A stretch of DNA of 59,300 bases from Chara braunii (GCA_003427395.1 BFEA01000264.1:555727-615026), one strand, 5' to 3'; shown: positions 21,806 through 34,899, counted from the stretch's first letter. Notes: generated by a model from the letters alone, not told the origin. Translations and numbers: made by a program.

Positions 21806-24110
21806 AATTTTACGTCTTAGTTGAAAATTTTCTTTTCAAAAATAGGATATCCCTTATTGTTTGACATGCATGCTAGAGATGGAATGAAAGTATGGATAAG
21901 TTTATTAATTTTTTTAAGTGGCTTAGAGTTTCAGAAGGAATTTCAATCATAAGTAGATTGCTTCAATCTTAACTATGATATATTTGTTATAGTTTAATGA
22001 AAGTTTGATTAAGACATTTCATAAATTCGTCGAAACTTTTATTCCATCTTTAAAAAATAGATGTGGTTAGAAGAGAAAACTCAGTTTTAACCGTGAATTT
22101 GTCAAATAAATATGAAACTTTTTAGAATTGAATGAAATTTTGAATTATAACTTTAAAATAAGAGGGATTTTTTTTTTTTATGTTTGTTAAACTTTCATTT
22201 CTAGTGTGAATTGTTTATGTTGTTGTTGCAACATGACATTGTGTGTCATTGTATGTTTTGTTTGTAATTCAACATTAACAATGACTTTGTTAAAATAATA
22301 TTTTTTATTTTTTTAATGACATTGAAAACGGTTAAATGAGGCTGATTTTTGTCAAAATTTTTAGCTGCGAAGGTCAGGTGTTCTTAAAATGTTCTATATC
22401 CTCGATATATTAGAACTTTGTTAGAATCCTGAGGCTCCAGCGTTTTAATAATGTCGGACCCCGTATATGTAAATGAACTTTAAGTGAAGTCCAGGGTGTA
22501 CAACATTTTAAGAACACCGAACTTTTATGAGCTAAAACTTTCGACATAAATCGGATCAATTCAATCCGTTTCAATTTCGGTTAAAAAGTAAAAATATTCA
22601 TTTTATGAAAATCGTTGTCCACTTTCCTTCTTCCGTTTATCATGACTAAAGAGTTATGATTGAACATACCTCATCCGTATACTTGTTCAACGTCATTTGA
22701 GGTTTCGAACAGCGACATACAATAAACTAAACTTATTAAACATAAGATTAGTGAAAATAAAACAAAACAAATTATAAGGTTTGTACGAAATTTATTCTAC
22801 ATTATGATAATATATTTTTCATATCTCATTTAGAAACAAATTTATACGTGATGTAAAACATCAATAAGAAATATAATAAAAATTTACTATTTCAAAACCA
22901 TTGGAGGTGGTGAGGAAAAAAACGGGTTTTAAAATAAAATCAATACGTGGTGAAGCAATGTATGCTAAAAACCGAAATACCTCAATTTTTGGTACATCAA
23001 AAAATTACGTCTATAGTGTTATAGAATGTGTAGCACAATGAACGTATCAAGGGGTTTTCCGAGCGCGCAAACATGTTAAACGTGTACTCCAATATATGGG
23101 CGAACATATTATTTTTTACTTTTGGTTTTATTTTTTTAATTTTTTTTCTTTAATTTTTAACTTGTGTTTGATTAAAAATTTGAAGATGATTTTCAAACAA
23201 CAGTTATTTATATTCTTATTTCAAATAACTTATATTTTTTTATATTGATTTTACTGTTAACTTTAAATTTTATTTATAATTTTTTTAATTAGTTTCGCAG
23301 AGGTTGGTTTTTACTTAGCTATCACAAATGACTTATAGTTTTATAAATGAGTATTTCACAAAAACCCATTTTTTTTTACATCTTTAAAATTTGCTTTGTA
23401 GTCTTTAAAACTTATCTTGTTTGAGCTCTGTTTTTTGTCAATCTACTAAGAATGACGTATTGTCGTATAAGAGGATTTTGTATGGAACAGTTTTCCAGGG
23501 GTTTATATTTTGAGGAACGAGAACACTTGACGTTTCATCTATTTTTTTCCCTCTTTATCGAAAAACGGTTAAAAATATTATCTTTTGTATAAAAAATAAG
23601 ATTTCGACTTTTCACTTTTTCATTGTACAAAAAATGTGAGGTTCTGTGGTTTTGTTAGGTTTTTACGAATCTTGTATTATTAGACCTTGCTCTGCAGGTG
23701 TGACACACTGCCCACATTGTCAATAATGATGCAAAAGCCTAAAAGATAATACAAAATTGTAAACAATGTAGTTTTTATAACGTATACGAGATAAGTTATC
23801 ATCTTCATGACACTAAATGAGTATTTTGCAAAGTTACTATCGAGTAAAGGGGCAAACCCTATGGGTAGAGCAAAATACCCTTCTGACAATTACAAAGGTT
23901 TGTAAAATGCCCTTCGTAACGGTTCGACCGACCATGTTTGTAATATACCCTACCAGGTACCAATTTCACTTTCAAAATACCCCCGTATTCGTCAACTTTG
24001 AAAGGGTCCAATTAATTTATTTTACCCCTACCCGCCTATGTCACGTTTTTAACACACACCCTCTCGCGTTTGGTACCAATTCCTCCATCTTCGACCTGGA
24101 TCTTCTCCTC
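21806..24110. other. Very AT-rich, gene-less stretch
   Basis: About 2.3 kb of AT-rich DNA holds only short frames. I recognise no protein motif, RNA or repeat family. It could be old, decayed repeat DNA. Confidence 0.6.
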
Positions 24111-25680
24111 CCTCACCATTCGTACAAGGTTTTCTCCCTAACTTGAAGTGTGTGTGTGTGTGAGAGGAAGAGAGAGAGATAAAAAGAGAGAGTCTGAATG
24201 AGCAAAACGATGACAGATCTTCCACTAAACCTTGTGAAGATACACAGGCATAATTCTTGTCTTTTGCGCACGTGGTGAGTAGTGGAGTAAGGTTCATGGA
24301 CGTCGCGTTTTCTCTTACTCTCCTCTATGGGTTGACAAAAAAACTGGCGGTGTATCTTCTGCTACTTCCTCGACAAAAAATGTGTTTGTGTATCGTCTCA
24401 AGTTTTACCAGAAGATTCATTCTTATTTCACATGCGGTTTACTTATCCCTTATTTTTAGCCCGAACATGGTTAGATCACCACTAGAATATGGCATTACAT
24501 CTTTCTATATGAAGATTCATTCTCATTTTGGATGCCATTCACCTATTGGATCGGGGTAAGGCTGACAACATGTGAGATAGGAATGAATCTTCCAATGGAA
24601 CATGGTGAAGATACACCGCCATTCGTTTTATATACAAAAAAAGACAAGAAACATAGCGGTGTATTTTTCCACATTCTAACACAAACAACCTTTCTCAACT
24701 TACAAAACGTTCAGGGATAGGTGGAGTGGAGAACACTAAACGAGAAAATGAAAACGGATTGTTCGCATGATTGATCTTTCAAGGGTGCGTATGCAATGAG
24801 GAGAGGGTTTGCCACTATATACATAGGTTTTGCTTTCTTACATTTCTTGGCTTTCAAGTTCTGATGCACAAGCCTGTGGTGATCAGAGAGGTGATGGTGG
24901 TATGGATGGAGTTGTTTTCTTTGAATCACACCCTATTTACTGCCTTGAGGGGGATGGATAGAGGGAATAACAAGGAGGAAGGGGGTGCAGGGAGGTTGGG
25001 AAGGCAGGGGATGGTGGAGGAGTTGTGCGAGAGGTTGTAACAGCATTTGCAATCAAGTGAGACTTTTTTCTTCAAGCAAAAAAAAAAGAATGGATCTTGT
25101 GCAAAACCTTGGGACGATACTCCGCCATATTTCGTGTGTTTTGCGCATGTTGCGAGCAGTGGAGTCGAGCTTATGGTTGCTGCTTTTTTTCAATCTCTCT
25201 CTTACACACACATACACAGAGGGAGGAGATCTTGGAATCCAGAGTCTCGGATTGTCGTGCCTAGGGTCTGGGTATTCTGCAAAGCTGCCCGTTGTCGACC
25301 GGTAGAGTTCTCTGCCGACACGCCGTCCAAACCCTATACCTCGTGCCGCGTCTGTCACCCACGGGAGGGTCGGTCGGGGGCCCTCTAACCTGCACAATCC
25401 ACCACTGAGTCAGATATGAAATCAAGGTCTGAACTGGACAACTCACAAAACTGCAGTATGAGCGAGGAAATTGTTTTATTCTGTCAATAAAGTTCAGCTC
25501 AGACTCGCTACACCATGTCCCAGGGCAACCTCCCTCACGCCAGTCTTGTGGCTCGGTTAATGTTGAGACTGGTCATGTTGGTATTCTTTGCTAGACCCCG
25601 TGATCAATACGGCGTCGTCAATCTCAAGGAATCCCACTAGGGCCCTCCGAGCGCAAAGTAGCGTCGCGGCCCATGGGGGC
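24111..25680. repeat. Diverged duplicated segments with AG/TG runs
   Basis: The phrase ttttgcgca, then gtggagt about 20 bases later, occurs near 24267 and 25140. Both copies lead into ctctct-type sequence, so the two regions look like diverged copies of one repeat. Short TG and AG runs lie at 24150-24200. No gene is recognised. Confidence 0.5.
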
Positions 25681-25779
25681 CGATTTATTTTAATTTGAGT
25701 CCAGGCTCCGATCTGAGGCCCATTCGGCTACAGGGAAAGGACGGCTACAGTCTGCCCAGCCCGGCCTGTTCTGAGCCCG

Positions 25780-26790
25780 ACCTGGTCTGATCTATTCTGA
25801 GTCCGGTCTGGTCTGGTCTGAGTCTGGTCGCATCTGGTCTGGTCTGAGTCTGGTCTGGGTCTGATCTCATCTGGTCTGGCCTGAATATGGTCCCATCTGG
25901 TCTGGTCTGAATCTGGGCTCATCCGCATCTGTCTGGGTTTGGTCTGATCAGGTCTGATCCGATCTGATTTTGTCTGGTCTGGTCCAGCCCGGTCTGGGTC
26001 TGGTCTTGTCTAATCTGGTCCGGCCCGGTCTGATACTACCTGGTCGAGTCTGGTCTGGGCCAGAACTGGTCTGATCCGGGGCCTGCCGTATTTTGGCCCT
26101 ATCTTATCGGGCCCGGTCTGATTCGGCCTGGTCTGATCTCACCCGGTCTGGCCTGAATTTGGTCCCATCTGGTCTGGTCTGAATCTGGTCTCATCCGCAT
26201 CTGTCTGGGTTTGGTCTGATCAGGTCTGACCCGATCTGATTTGGTCTGGTCTGGTCAAGCCTGGTCAGGGTCTGCTCTTGTCTGATCTGGTCCGGCCCAG
26301 TCTGATACTGCCTGGTCGGGCCTGGTCTGGGCCAGAACTGGTCTGATCCGGGCCTGCCGGATTCTGGCCCTATCTGATCAGGCCCGGTCTGATTCGGCCC
26401 GGTCTGATCTCACCCGGTCTGGCCTGAATTCGGTCCCATCTGTTCTGGTCTGAGTCTGGTCTCATCCGCATCTGTCTGGGTTTGGTCTGATCAGGTCTGA
26501 TCCGATCTGATTTGGTCTGGTCTGGGTCTGGTCTTGTCAGGTCTTGTCTGGTCTGGTCTGAGTTCGGTCTCATCCGGACTGGTCTGAGTCCGGTCTCATC
26601 CCGTCTGGTCTGGGTATGGTCTCTTCTGGTCTGGTCTGAGTATGGTCTCATCTGGTCTGGTCTGAGTCCGGTCTCACCCGGACAAGTCTGAGTCCAGTCT
26701 CACCCGGACTGGTCAGGTTCTGGTGTGATCTTGTCTGGTCTGGTCTGGACCGGCTGATCTTGTCTGATCTAGTCTGCCCTGGTCTAATCC
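25780..26790. repeat. GGTCTGATC/GGTCTGGTCTGAG minisatellite with a second, longer period
   Basis: About 1 kb consists of 5- and 10-base units (ggtct, ggtctgatct, ggtctgagtc). A longer unit marked by ctcatccgcatctgtctggg recurs at about 25918, 26192 and 26461, giving a period near 270 bp. Confidence 0.9.
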
Positions 26791-27294
26791 GGCACTTCGG
26801 ATTCCAGTTCACACGTTTGTTTAATGATCTCCAACACATTTTTTGATGAATTAGATGTCTCCCGAGATTTTCCGCACACACACCCTGGTGATGTTCCTCT
26901 CTGTTCCTATTCGTCACAGTGCGCCTTCGCTATTGCCATGATTCGTGCTACGATTGGCGCATTCCTTACTATGCATGTAGCTCCCAGTTATGCCGGAAGT
27001 CTTCTCGACTGACCTCTCATTATTGTAGGTGGCCAGCGTGGCAAGATCGTGCTTTGAGGACAAACTGCTCGAGCAGAAATTCAAAACACTGACCTGAGAT
27101 GATGAACCAAACGATCTGGAAACACTCTGTCTGATGATGATGGTCTGCAAGGCCCGATCGCGTTCCGGTCGATGACAATTACGAGCACGACTTGATCAAA
27201 TTTTAATAGGTTGATTATCCGCGTGTTCAGGTCGCGCCCCGTTGATGGAGTTGCCATTGACGGAGCTGATATGCGCAGTCAGATCACGCTCTGG

Positions 27295-27720
27295 TTGGTG
27301 GCGATGATCTGCACGATTCGATTACGTGCCTTTGAACGAAGACAAAGTACGCCTTCGGATAGTACTTCGCTAGGAACAATAATCCCCACGGTGCGATTGT
27401 ACACTGCCGAACGAAGTGGTTGTCCGTGGCCAGATCGCATCCTACTAGGAATGATGACCGGAGCGGTTCGATCGCACGCCGCTGAACGAAGTGGATGCGC
27501 GTGGTCGGATCGCATCTTACTAGGAATGATGATCTGCACGGTCTGATTGCCCACTGCTTGCGGAAACGATGTGCGTGGCGAAACCCCTCTCCACTAAGAA
27601 TGATGATCTGCGCGATCTGTTTTCACAATGTCGAACGAAGGTGATGTGCGCAGCCAGATCGACTGAGCGCCGTTGAGCGAAGACGAAGCGCGCCTTCAGA
27701 TCGTGCCTCGCTAGGAGCCG
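27295..27720. repeat. Tandem array of about 75 bp
   Basis: The marker taggaat or a close variant lies at 27371, 27446, 27521 and 27595, then at 27712 after a longer interval. Each unit also carries gaacgaag and a gatcgcat-like phrase. Confidence 0.85.
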
Positions 27721-27829
27721 TAATTCGCACGAGTCATTGCGCACTGCCGAGTTCGATCCACGCAGTGCTTCCCGCTCCCACGCAGCTTCTCAACCGCTCG
27801 CAGCTCGTTCCCGCGCATCAGTCTTCCCG

Positions 27830-27835
<6 letters not shown>

Positions 27836-27874
<39 letters not shown>

Positions 27875-27908
27875 GTCTCTTATACACATCTAGATGTGTA
27901 TAAGAGAC

Positions 27909-27955
<47 letters not shown>
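27836..27955. repeat. (CT)n microsatellite split by an adaptor
   Basis: CT repeats at 27836-27872 and 27911-27953 are separated only by the adaptor at 27873-27910. The join between the two tracts is therefore doubtful. Confidence 0.95.
27873..27910. other. Nextera mate-pair junction adaptor (artefact)
   Basis: It consists of ctgtctcttatacacatct followed by its exact reverse complement, 38 bp in all. This is the Tn5 mosaic end, and the double form is the junction left by circularised mate-pair libraries. It is not genomic. Confidence 0.97.
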
Positions 27956-27959
27956 GCGC

Positions 27960-29590
27960 ACGTCTACGGGCGCGCAGCCTCCATGTCCTGCGCGCGGCTT
28001 CCCACCGTTCCAATCCCTCTCTCTCACATGCGCGCGTCTATGAGTGTGCAACCTCCATTGCCCCGCACGCAGCTTCCCTCCGTTCCGCTCTCTCTCTCCT
28101 TCTCTCTCTCCTTCTCTCCCTCTCTCTCTCACTCTCTCTCTCCCGCACGCCCGCACGCGAGCGCAGCATCAGTTCCCGTGCGCGATCATTCGCTCTCCTG
28201 GCGCGCGTTCATCAACTCTTCCTGTGCGCGACCATTCGTTCTCCCCGCGCGCACAGCCCATTTTCCCGTGCACAACTCCGTTTTCCCCACGCGCAGCAGC
28301 TCTCTCCTTCCCGTGCGGCTCACATCCTTGCGCTTGCACGAATATGGCATGAAACTCGCCGCCGAGTTCTCCCGCTCAGGGCATGACATGTGGCGCACCC
28401 GTGGCATAGAGAGGCAGAGATGGATGATTGGTCAGTTTCAGGCCACGTGTAAGAAGAGTGTTTGTCCACGTCACATCAGACGATCCGGAATCACACTTAG
28501 AGAGAACATGGCACGCTCTCAACTGTTGATTTCCTATCCACCACTGGCGAAGTGTGCGAACACATGACACGTGGCTTCGACTCCACAGACCAATCACCAG
28601 TTCGGCTTCACACATCTTCCACGACAGATCCAGCTCCGCACAGTACCACACTCTACAACCTCCTTCATCGATTTATTGCCTCCCTTGAATTTCCATGGAG
28701 CGACGTCCGTTTCTTCTTGGTTGACAACAGTGTGCCCGTAGATCGAAGATAAGCCTGGTTTGAACATTCTCGCAATACCCCGACACCTTGTTCTCTCGTT
28801 TCCGTAGTGTAGGATCCTTCTCGATAGTGTAGGAACCTCGCTCGCATAAGTAGATCATAGTGGATGGAGCACGGTGTCTCGATCAGCAGAAGTTTCCGCT
28901 TCACTATAGAAGAGCCCCCAGATCAGTGCGTCCAAATCCGTGCGCTGAGCTGTTAGCCATCCACTTCCCCGCTCTGAGCAATCTTCACAGTTGCGCGTTC
29001 CATTCCTTATGCAGTCATCGAGTCACATGACGATCGTAATCGTGGATACCAGTTCGCTCAAGCAGTCTCTCTCTCCTTGCAGATTGACCTTCATTTCACG
29101 TACGCATTGCAACACAGACATTAACAGGACTCGTGAATGCTCCTCGCTTCTTGCTCGCATGCTCGCTCAGCAGGTTACGAGATTCGAACAATGGAAACGG
29201 GATAATCCCTACCCCTAGTCTCCTGTGCGCACGACCGTATTCGCCCTTCTGGCACCCGCGAGGTCCTTACTTAGTCGCTTGATTGGTTCGCCCGAGCACG
29301 CAGAAATCGTGTTTCCTCGGTGTACGTTTGTACCTGCTCATTGGTTCATCCGTAGTTCGTGCCCATTCGGTGTACGTCATCCCCCTTCTCCACGTGATGG
29401 GGAGAGAGATCACCCGCACTTCTCTCCCGTTCCTCTCGTACTCCTCCCAGAAATGGCCCTCTTCCCCCACTGGTTGCGCGCTGACACCCCCTCCTCGTGC
29501 GCGTGCACCCCATACCTTCCGGGACTAGCCCTCCGCGGACTAGCCAGTGCATTAGTTCCATCGTGCCTCTCTCGTCCACCAGTCCCGTGC
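27960..29590. other. No recognisable gene; CT-rich first part
   Basis: CT-rich sequence continues to about 28145. The rest has short frames on both strands with no family resemblance that I can see. Confidence 0.5.
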
Positions 29591-29704
29591 GCCTGTCCCG
29601 TGCGCAAATCGAAAAAGTCCTCCCTTGTGCCTGTCCCGTGCGCAAATCGAAAAAGTCCCCCCGTGCGCCTGTCCCGTGCGCAAATCGAAAAAGTCCCTCG
29701 ATCT
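29591..29704. repeat. Three tandem 38-bp units
   Basis: The phrase gcctgtcccgtgcgcaaatc begins at 29591, 29629 and 29667. The period is 38 bp, so the reading frame shifts from unit to unit. Confidence 0.95.
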
Positions 29705-30850
29705 CGGGCCCAGTTGAGCTTATATAGTTTGTTGGGCCCATATCCGCATGGCTTCCGCACCCCGTTGTGTTGAGGTTGTCGCGAGATTTGCAGCGCCCCC
29801 GGTACCGGGGCTCTTCCCGAGCCTAAGCCCGAGCCAATTTGGGACCTGAAAGGTCACTCGACATGCCAAGTGGGCCTTTTTGTCAGGTGCTGATCTTTTT
29901 GCAGCGTCCTGGTACCGGCCTGAGCCTGAGCCACCTTATTTCGGCCCTTGTTTTGACCCCTCACTCCAAGTGGAAATTAACGAGGCCCGTCAAGTTCGGA
30001 GGTGGCCAGATACTTGAGAGAAATAGGGCTTCTCTTCTTCGAAGCCCGGAGTCTCTCCCCGACCAACAATTTCAAGGTTCCGGTGGCGCAGTCCAATCAA
30101 CGCCGGTTTAGTCATTTCCTCGACTTCTGGCCGGGCGTTGACTCTTCACGGCCATCGGTCCGTCATTTACCCAGACGCTCACCACAAGAACGGAATAGCC
30201 CTCTTTTTCTCACATGTCGCCAAGGGCCTCGCGTGAGTTCCCGTTCTCCTCCCGTTGTCACTCGCCCCACGCCTGCAGACCCATCTCCTCCGTCATAGTT
30301 ATTAGATTTTCCCTGGCTATGAAATTTCTCGATGCCCCTTTGAGAGAGTTTTCCCCATATCAGGGGATCACACTCTCCCCACCCCTCAGCTCCGATCCTT
30401 TCCCTTTTAGTCTTGCCTTCGTCAATCTCGAGAAAGGAAGCGTCCAAATTGGTCGCTTAGTTCGACTCCGGCCACTGCCAGTCCTATTTATCAAGGAAGT
30501 AAAGGGCGTCGTAAGGCTTGAGCCGCCTGACACCGTCGTGAAGGCAGGGCAAACCGATTAAAACAGGATGCAGGGTCAGGCCCTAACGAAGAGGTGTAAA
30601 TTTTAAACTACTAGTACCTCGCTCTGCTAAAAATTTCTGATGCGGCTGTTAATGTACCACGTCGGATAGGGGTCGTCCATGGGCGAACTGGTCGTCCAGT
30701 TTTCGTGCTACAGTGCAAGGGAAAAAAAAAAAAAAAAAAAAAAAATTTGCATATGGAGGTGTTATCAGGAAAACACAATACAATAGGCTAAGCCCACAAT
30801 CCTACTTTCCCCAACGAACCTCCCCATAATATAAGACAAATTCACTTTGT
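29705..30850. other. Unassigned sequence with an A-run
   Basis: A 115-codon frame at 30214-30561 has no recognisable motif. A run of about 24 A residues lies at 30721-30745 and could be the tail of a retroelement, but I could not identify a body. Confidence 0.4.
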
Positions 30851-30852
30851 TC

Positions 30853-31412
30853 CTAGGCTACCAAAGTGGTCGGGGGCCACTTGCCCGCTCGGGTAAAAAA
30901 ATAAAAAATAAATAAAAATAAAAATCAGTTTTTAACTTTATATTTTGGTAAAGAATTTCGATGTGACACTGAGGCAAAAGTTGTTCAGTTTTATTTTTCT
31001 GCATAACATAGTTTTTTTCTAGGCTACCAGAGTGGCCCGGGTCCACTTGCCCGGCCGGGCCAAAAAGAAATGAAAAAATAAAAAAGTATTTTTTTAATTT
31101 AATTTTTTATTTCAGATTTGGTAAAGAATTTCGATGTAACCCTGAGGCAAAAGTTGTTCTGTTTATTTTTCTACATAACATAGTTGTTTTTCATATTTTT
31201 TGAATTTTTTTATTTTTTTGGCTGGGACCCTCTTCGGTCCTTGCACAACAGAGCCGCCCGAGAAATTAGGGTGACCCGGGCGGCCGGGCTGGTAGCCTAG
31301 TTTTTTTTTCAATTTTTTTTTTATTTTTTTTTGCTAGGACCTTCCATTGTCCTTGTACAGATGGGCCGTCCGGGAAAAAAGGATGACCCGGGCGGCTTGG
31401 CTGGTAGCCTAG
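30853..31412. mobile_element. Nested inverted-repeat elements with CTAGGCTACCA ends
   Basis: The phrase ctaggctacca with a following GC-rich stretch begins at 30853 and 31019. Its reverse complement, tggtagcctag with the GC-rich stretch before it, ends at 31300 and 31412. The inner parts are AT-rich and share aaagaatttcgatgt and gaggcaaaagttgttc. This looks like overlapping or nested copies of a small non-autonomous element with terminal inverted repeats. No target duplication is clear. Confidence 0.65.
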
Positions 31413-31623
31413 CTTTTTTCTTTTTTTTTCTTTTTTTTTGTTGTTATTTTCGTTTTGTTTAGATTCCTCTCCCAGTCTCGCAGGGTGTTTCTGCGATTCG
31501 CTGAAACGCACTTATGGAGGGCATACTTACATTACCATTTCCGATAATGCATTCGACTGACGAATTGGCTAGGAAGAGGAGGATTTTTTTCTTTCTTCTT
31601 CTTTCCTCAAGTTTTTGATAACG

Positions 31624-31921
31624 TGGTGACATTTCTTTCTTTTTGGGGGAAACTACGCGGAAGTCACAAAAACGAGTTATAATCGCACTATGGGCCAAGA
31701 TACAGTTTCAAGCGGTGACATTTCTTTCTTTTGGGGGGAAACTACGGGGAAGTCACAAAAACGAGTTATAATCGCACTATGGGCCAAGATACAGTTTCAA
31801 ATTGCAGTTCGGATAATGCATACAACCCACCTCTCAGCCTGGGTAGGGTGCCCGAAGTGTAATTGCAAACTGTATCTTGGCCCATAGTTCAATTATAACT
31901 CGTTTTTTTGACTCTACTGAA
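31624..31921. mobile_element. MITE family 1, copy A (minus-like orientation, one end duplicated)
   Basis: Left and right ends are inverted repeats containing gtcacaaaaacgagttataa, then tatgggccaagatacagttt. The left end is present twice in tandem (31624-31711 and 31712-31800). Two other copies, in the opposite orientation, lie near 49076 and 58134. The element is only about 190 bp and has no coding capacity. Confidence 0.8.
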
Positions 31922-32379
31922 GTTAGCCCCTTGATCACACTCAGACTTTGGAGGATGCATGCAACTGCATTCACGTCCCCAACGTTTTTTCTCGTTGTTT
32001 TTTTTTTTTTTCCTCGCTGCTCCCCCCGGCCTCAGCCCGCCCTGCTACTGGCATTCCCAGGCCCGGCAGGCTCGTCATACAGGTAACCGGAGGGTCTGAC
32101 GTCATACAGGTAGCAGGAGGGTCGGACTGCATAGCTGGGCAAGGTACTGGTGGTTTAAATTTTGCGCCCCAGCCTGACAGGGGCATCTTGCAAAATTTCT
32201 CGCAACATTTGCAGGCTAAAAGGGCATACCGCTCGACCGACATCTTTTAGGGGCATTTCGGCATATATCTCAACTTTGAGGGGTATAACACAAATTTTTA
32301 CCAGCAAAAAAAGATCGAAAGGGACGACGTATGCATGTTTCAATAGACGCTTTGGGGGCGAGGCCGGACCAGATAGTAG
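31922..32379. other. No recognisable gene
   Basis: A T-run lies near 31998-32011, and cgtcatacaggta is repeated at 32069 and 32100. Nothing else stands out. Confidence 0.5.
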
Positions 32380-32700
32380 CCGTCGATCGCGGTTATCCAC
32401 GGACTAAATCCGAAAAGGCACGCAAGTGGCATTCGGGAAGTCTTGGGTTCAATCCCCATTGGCCTCATGTACCTTCCTGGGCAAGTTTGGCGCCCACCAC
32501 CTAGAGATATGTCGTTGGTCCCCCCGAGTGGCATTGAGCAGAGACTGCTGATGTTCATAGGGGTAGGGTACCGGAGGGGAGGCACAGTGACTGGCCCATC
32601 GAAGAAGCTCGGTCCTGATGCTACCGGCTGACCCCTTGCCGGTATCGCCCATCTGCTTTAGCAGGTATCGCACCTCCTGGTGGGTGCAGCTCCCGCATGT
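32380..32700 (+). mobile_element. Possible tRNA-derived SINE
   Basis: The phrase gggttcaatcccc at 32445-32457 fits the pol III B box (GGTTCRANYCC). It is followed by cattggcctcatgtaccttc, as in the body of many tRNA-derived SINEs. No clear A box, tail or target duplication was found. Confidence 0.35.
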
Positions 32701-32711
32701 TCCCTCGTTGG

Positions 32712-32792
32712 AGACTTGAGCACGGATGTGGCTGCTACGGGGTTTCCCATAATACTATAATGACAATAAAAAAAGCCTGAAAGGCCGTCCTG
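32712..32792 (-). repeat. Left part of an older dispersed repeat split by the Penelope-like insertion
   Basis: This matches the reverse complement of about 58402-58488: gagcacggatgtggctgcta, then attatagtattat-type sequence, then aaaggccgtcctg. Its missing remainder is found on the far side of the insertion at 41218-41265. Confidence 0.9.
32786..32792. repeat. Target-site duplication CGTCCTG, left copy
   Basis: The same seven bases occur at 41218-41224. The unbroken repeat at 58.4 kb has them once. The first bases of the truncated element also read CCTG, so microhomology could account for part of the match. Confidence 0.8.
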
Positions 32793-34458
32793 GAGTTCCC
32801 TCGTATGGAAGGACATATGGCTTTCCATCTGAATTTTGTCAATCTTTTTTCGAAGTATATAAAGAATTATAAGAATGTTCTCAAACCTTTTGTTGGGAAC
32901 CCGGTGTCCGCCCTTTCTCGTCAGATCATTAAAGCTTTTAACTCTTGTGGTTTTCTTCCATCTATCCACACTGAAGAGGTTGGTGATCTTTTCAGCTGTG
33001 TAACCTCTGTTTCTTCCGGATGTGTTAGTTTATCTGACGAGGTACGGTATCATTATGGTCGAATTGGTCATTTTGTGTGTTCTCCCATTGACCACAATTT
33101 GAAGGACACGTTGGTCTTTTGTCCACTGTTGTATGGTCGAGGGATGAAGAAGTCATTTTTGGAAAACCCGTCTTTTGTGAGGGTTGTAGAAAGTGAGAAG
33201 TTTGTGGTTCAGCGTTGTGGCGCAGATTTTCGAAAGACGTTTTTTCAGAAGATTGGTCGTTGGGACAAAAACGGTTCATTTGGTCAAGCCTATTGTTTGC
33301 CCAAACATAAGGACATATCTCGATGGCGTCCTATTTGTCCGCCAAACCCCGAAGGCGGTGCACTAGCTAGTCGAAGGGTTTCTCGTGCGGTCAACATGAT
33401 TCTATGGAAACTACCGTTTTCTTGTCACTTTAATTTACATTGCACTTTAAATCTCGTCCCCGACATTCGATTGTTGAATGAATCCTTGGGAGAAAAGGAG
33501 GAGGTCGTTGGCGGCTCTTTTGACGTTAAAGAAATGTTTTCTAATTTACCGCATGATTCTATTCTATGTGTGTTGTGATGGGTCATCGCCACTTGGGATA
33601 GCAAAGGTTTTGTGGGAGTTATGGTTCAGAAACAAGGGAAACTCGTCAAGTTGACTAAGGGAAGGTGCGAGGAGGGCTGGATTTCACTGAAGTTTTCTGA
33701 TATTTTTTCCTTCATCAAATTCGAGCTCGACAACACCTTCGTCGTTGCTTCTGGTATTCTTTTGCGGCAAGTTGTCGGTATCCCCATGGGAAAGTCAACC
33801 AGTCCAGTGCTTGCATGTTTGTTGTGTGCTTTGAACGAGTCTACCCTCCTTTCGTTGCTTGGCGCTGACCGAAAGCTGGTTCGTGGGTTTCGTATTGTGG
33901 ACGATGTTTCTTTGTTTGTACGTTTTCGAAAAGACTGCGGACAGTCAAAGTTGAAATCAAGGAATTTACTTCGGCAGTTCCAACAATGCTACAATGTTAA
34001 TTTGGTTCATGAGAGGACGAGTGAGGGTGACTGTTGGGACTTTGCTGGGTGCGTATTGAAGATTTTGAGAAATCCTTGTAAATTGATTTGTGTGGCTGTA
34101 CACAAGAATCAAAGGGGTGAGTGATCCATTATCTTTTCAGAGTATTCAAGATTACTTCTCGTTCTCTAGCCGTCAGCAAAAAAATGGTGGTGATCATCTC
34201 CTTCTTTCATCATGCTCGGTCCTTCACTACTGTTCCAGGCCTGGAGGTTGCTTTCTTGTTCGCATTGAAGGTTGAGCTTTGGAAACGTGGTTATCCTGAC
34301 CATTTTTTCGACAATGCTCTCGTGTCCTTTTCAACCAAATTCTCCGGCTGTTTGGACCATTGGCTTCCTTTTCTGACACAGTGGAGTCGTATCTTGTAAA
34401 GAGGCACCGGTTTCCAAACAGGTTATTATTTTTTCGTATGTTGTGCGGTTCGGGTCAC

Positions 34459-34477
34459 AGATGTGTATAAGAGACAG
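34459..34477. other. Tn5 mosaic-end adaptor (artefact)
   Basis: The 19-base sequence agatgtgtataagagacag interrupts the element. The bases before it match 40042 and those after match 40721 of the fuller copy, so about 680 bp are skipped at this join. Confidence 0.95.
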
Positions 34478-34861
34478 GGATAGTTACGATACGATTTTGG
34501 AGGATACACCTTTTAAGGTCCGGAGTTCAAAGCGGTTTGGAGTTCGGCTTACTTTTTTATCTTCTAGTCTAAGTGGTTACTTTGCTTTTCCTTGGACTAG
34601 AATTTTCTTCCAGTGGTTTTTGGTGTAGACCTACGCACGTATATAAAGAGGTAGCTGTTTATGAACAGTATCTCCGCGGTCCGAAAACCCCTGAGGAGTG
34701 TTGTATGGCAGACAACCAAAACATCGGGTCCATGCCGCCTGAGCTTCATGTTAATTTTTCGTTTTAAGTCGCGTTCGGGAGATTTTGTAAACACGCATAC
34801 GATTTTTTTCTCCTTTTCTTTCTTCCTTATTCTCCCTTCCCGTTTCTGTCTGTCCTTCGTC

Positions 34862-34899
34862 CTGTCTCTTATACACATCTAGATGTGTATAAGAGACAG
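34862..34899. other. Nextera mate-pair junction adaptor (artefact)
   Basis: It is the same 38-bp palindrome as at 27873-27910. The sequence resumes after it at a point equal to about 40522 of the fuller copy, upstream of what preceded it. Confidence 0.97.

Noticed and set aside
25728-26917. Minus-strand peptide repeats (DQTRPDS type)
   Set aside because: They are translations of the ggtctgatc minisatellite.
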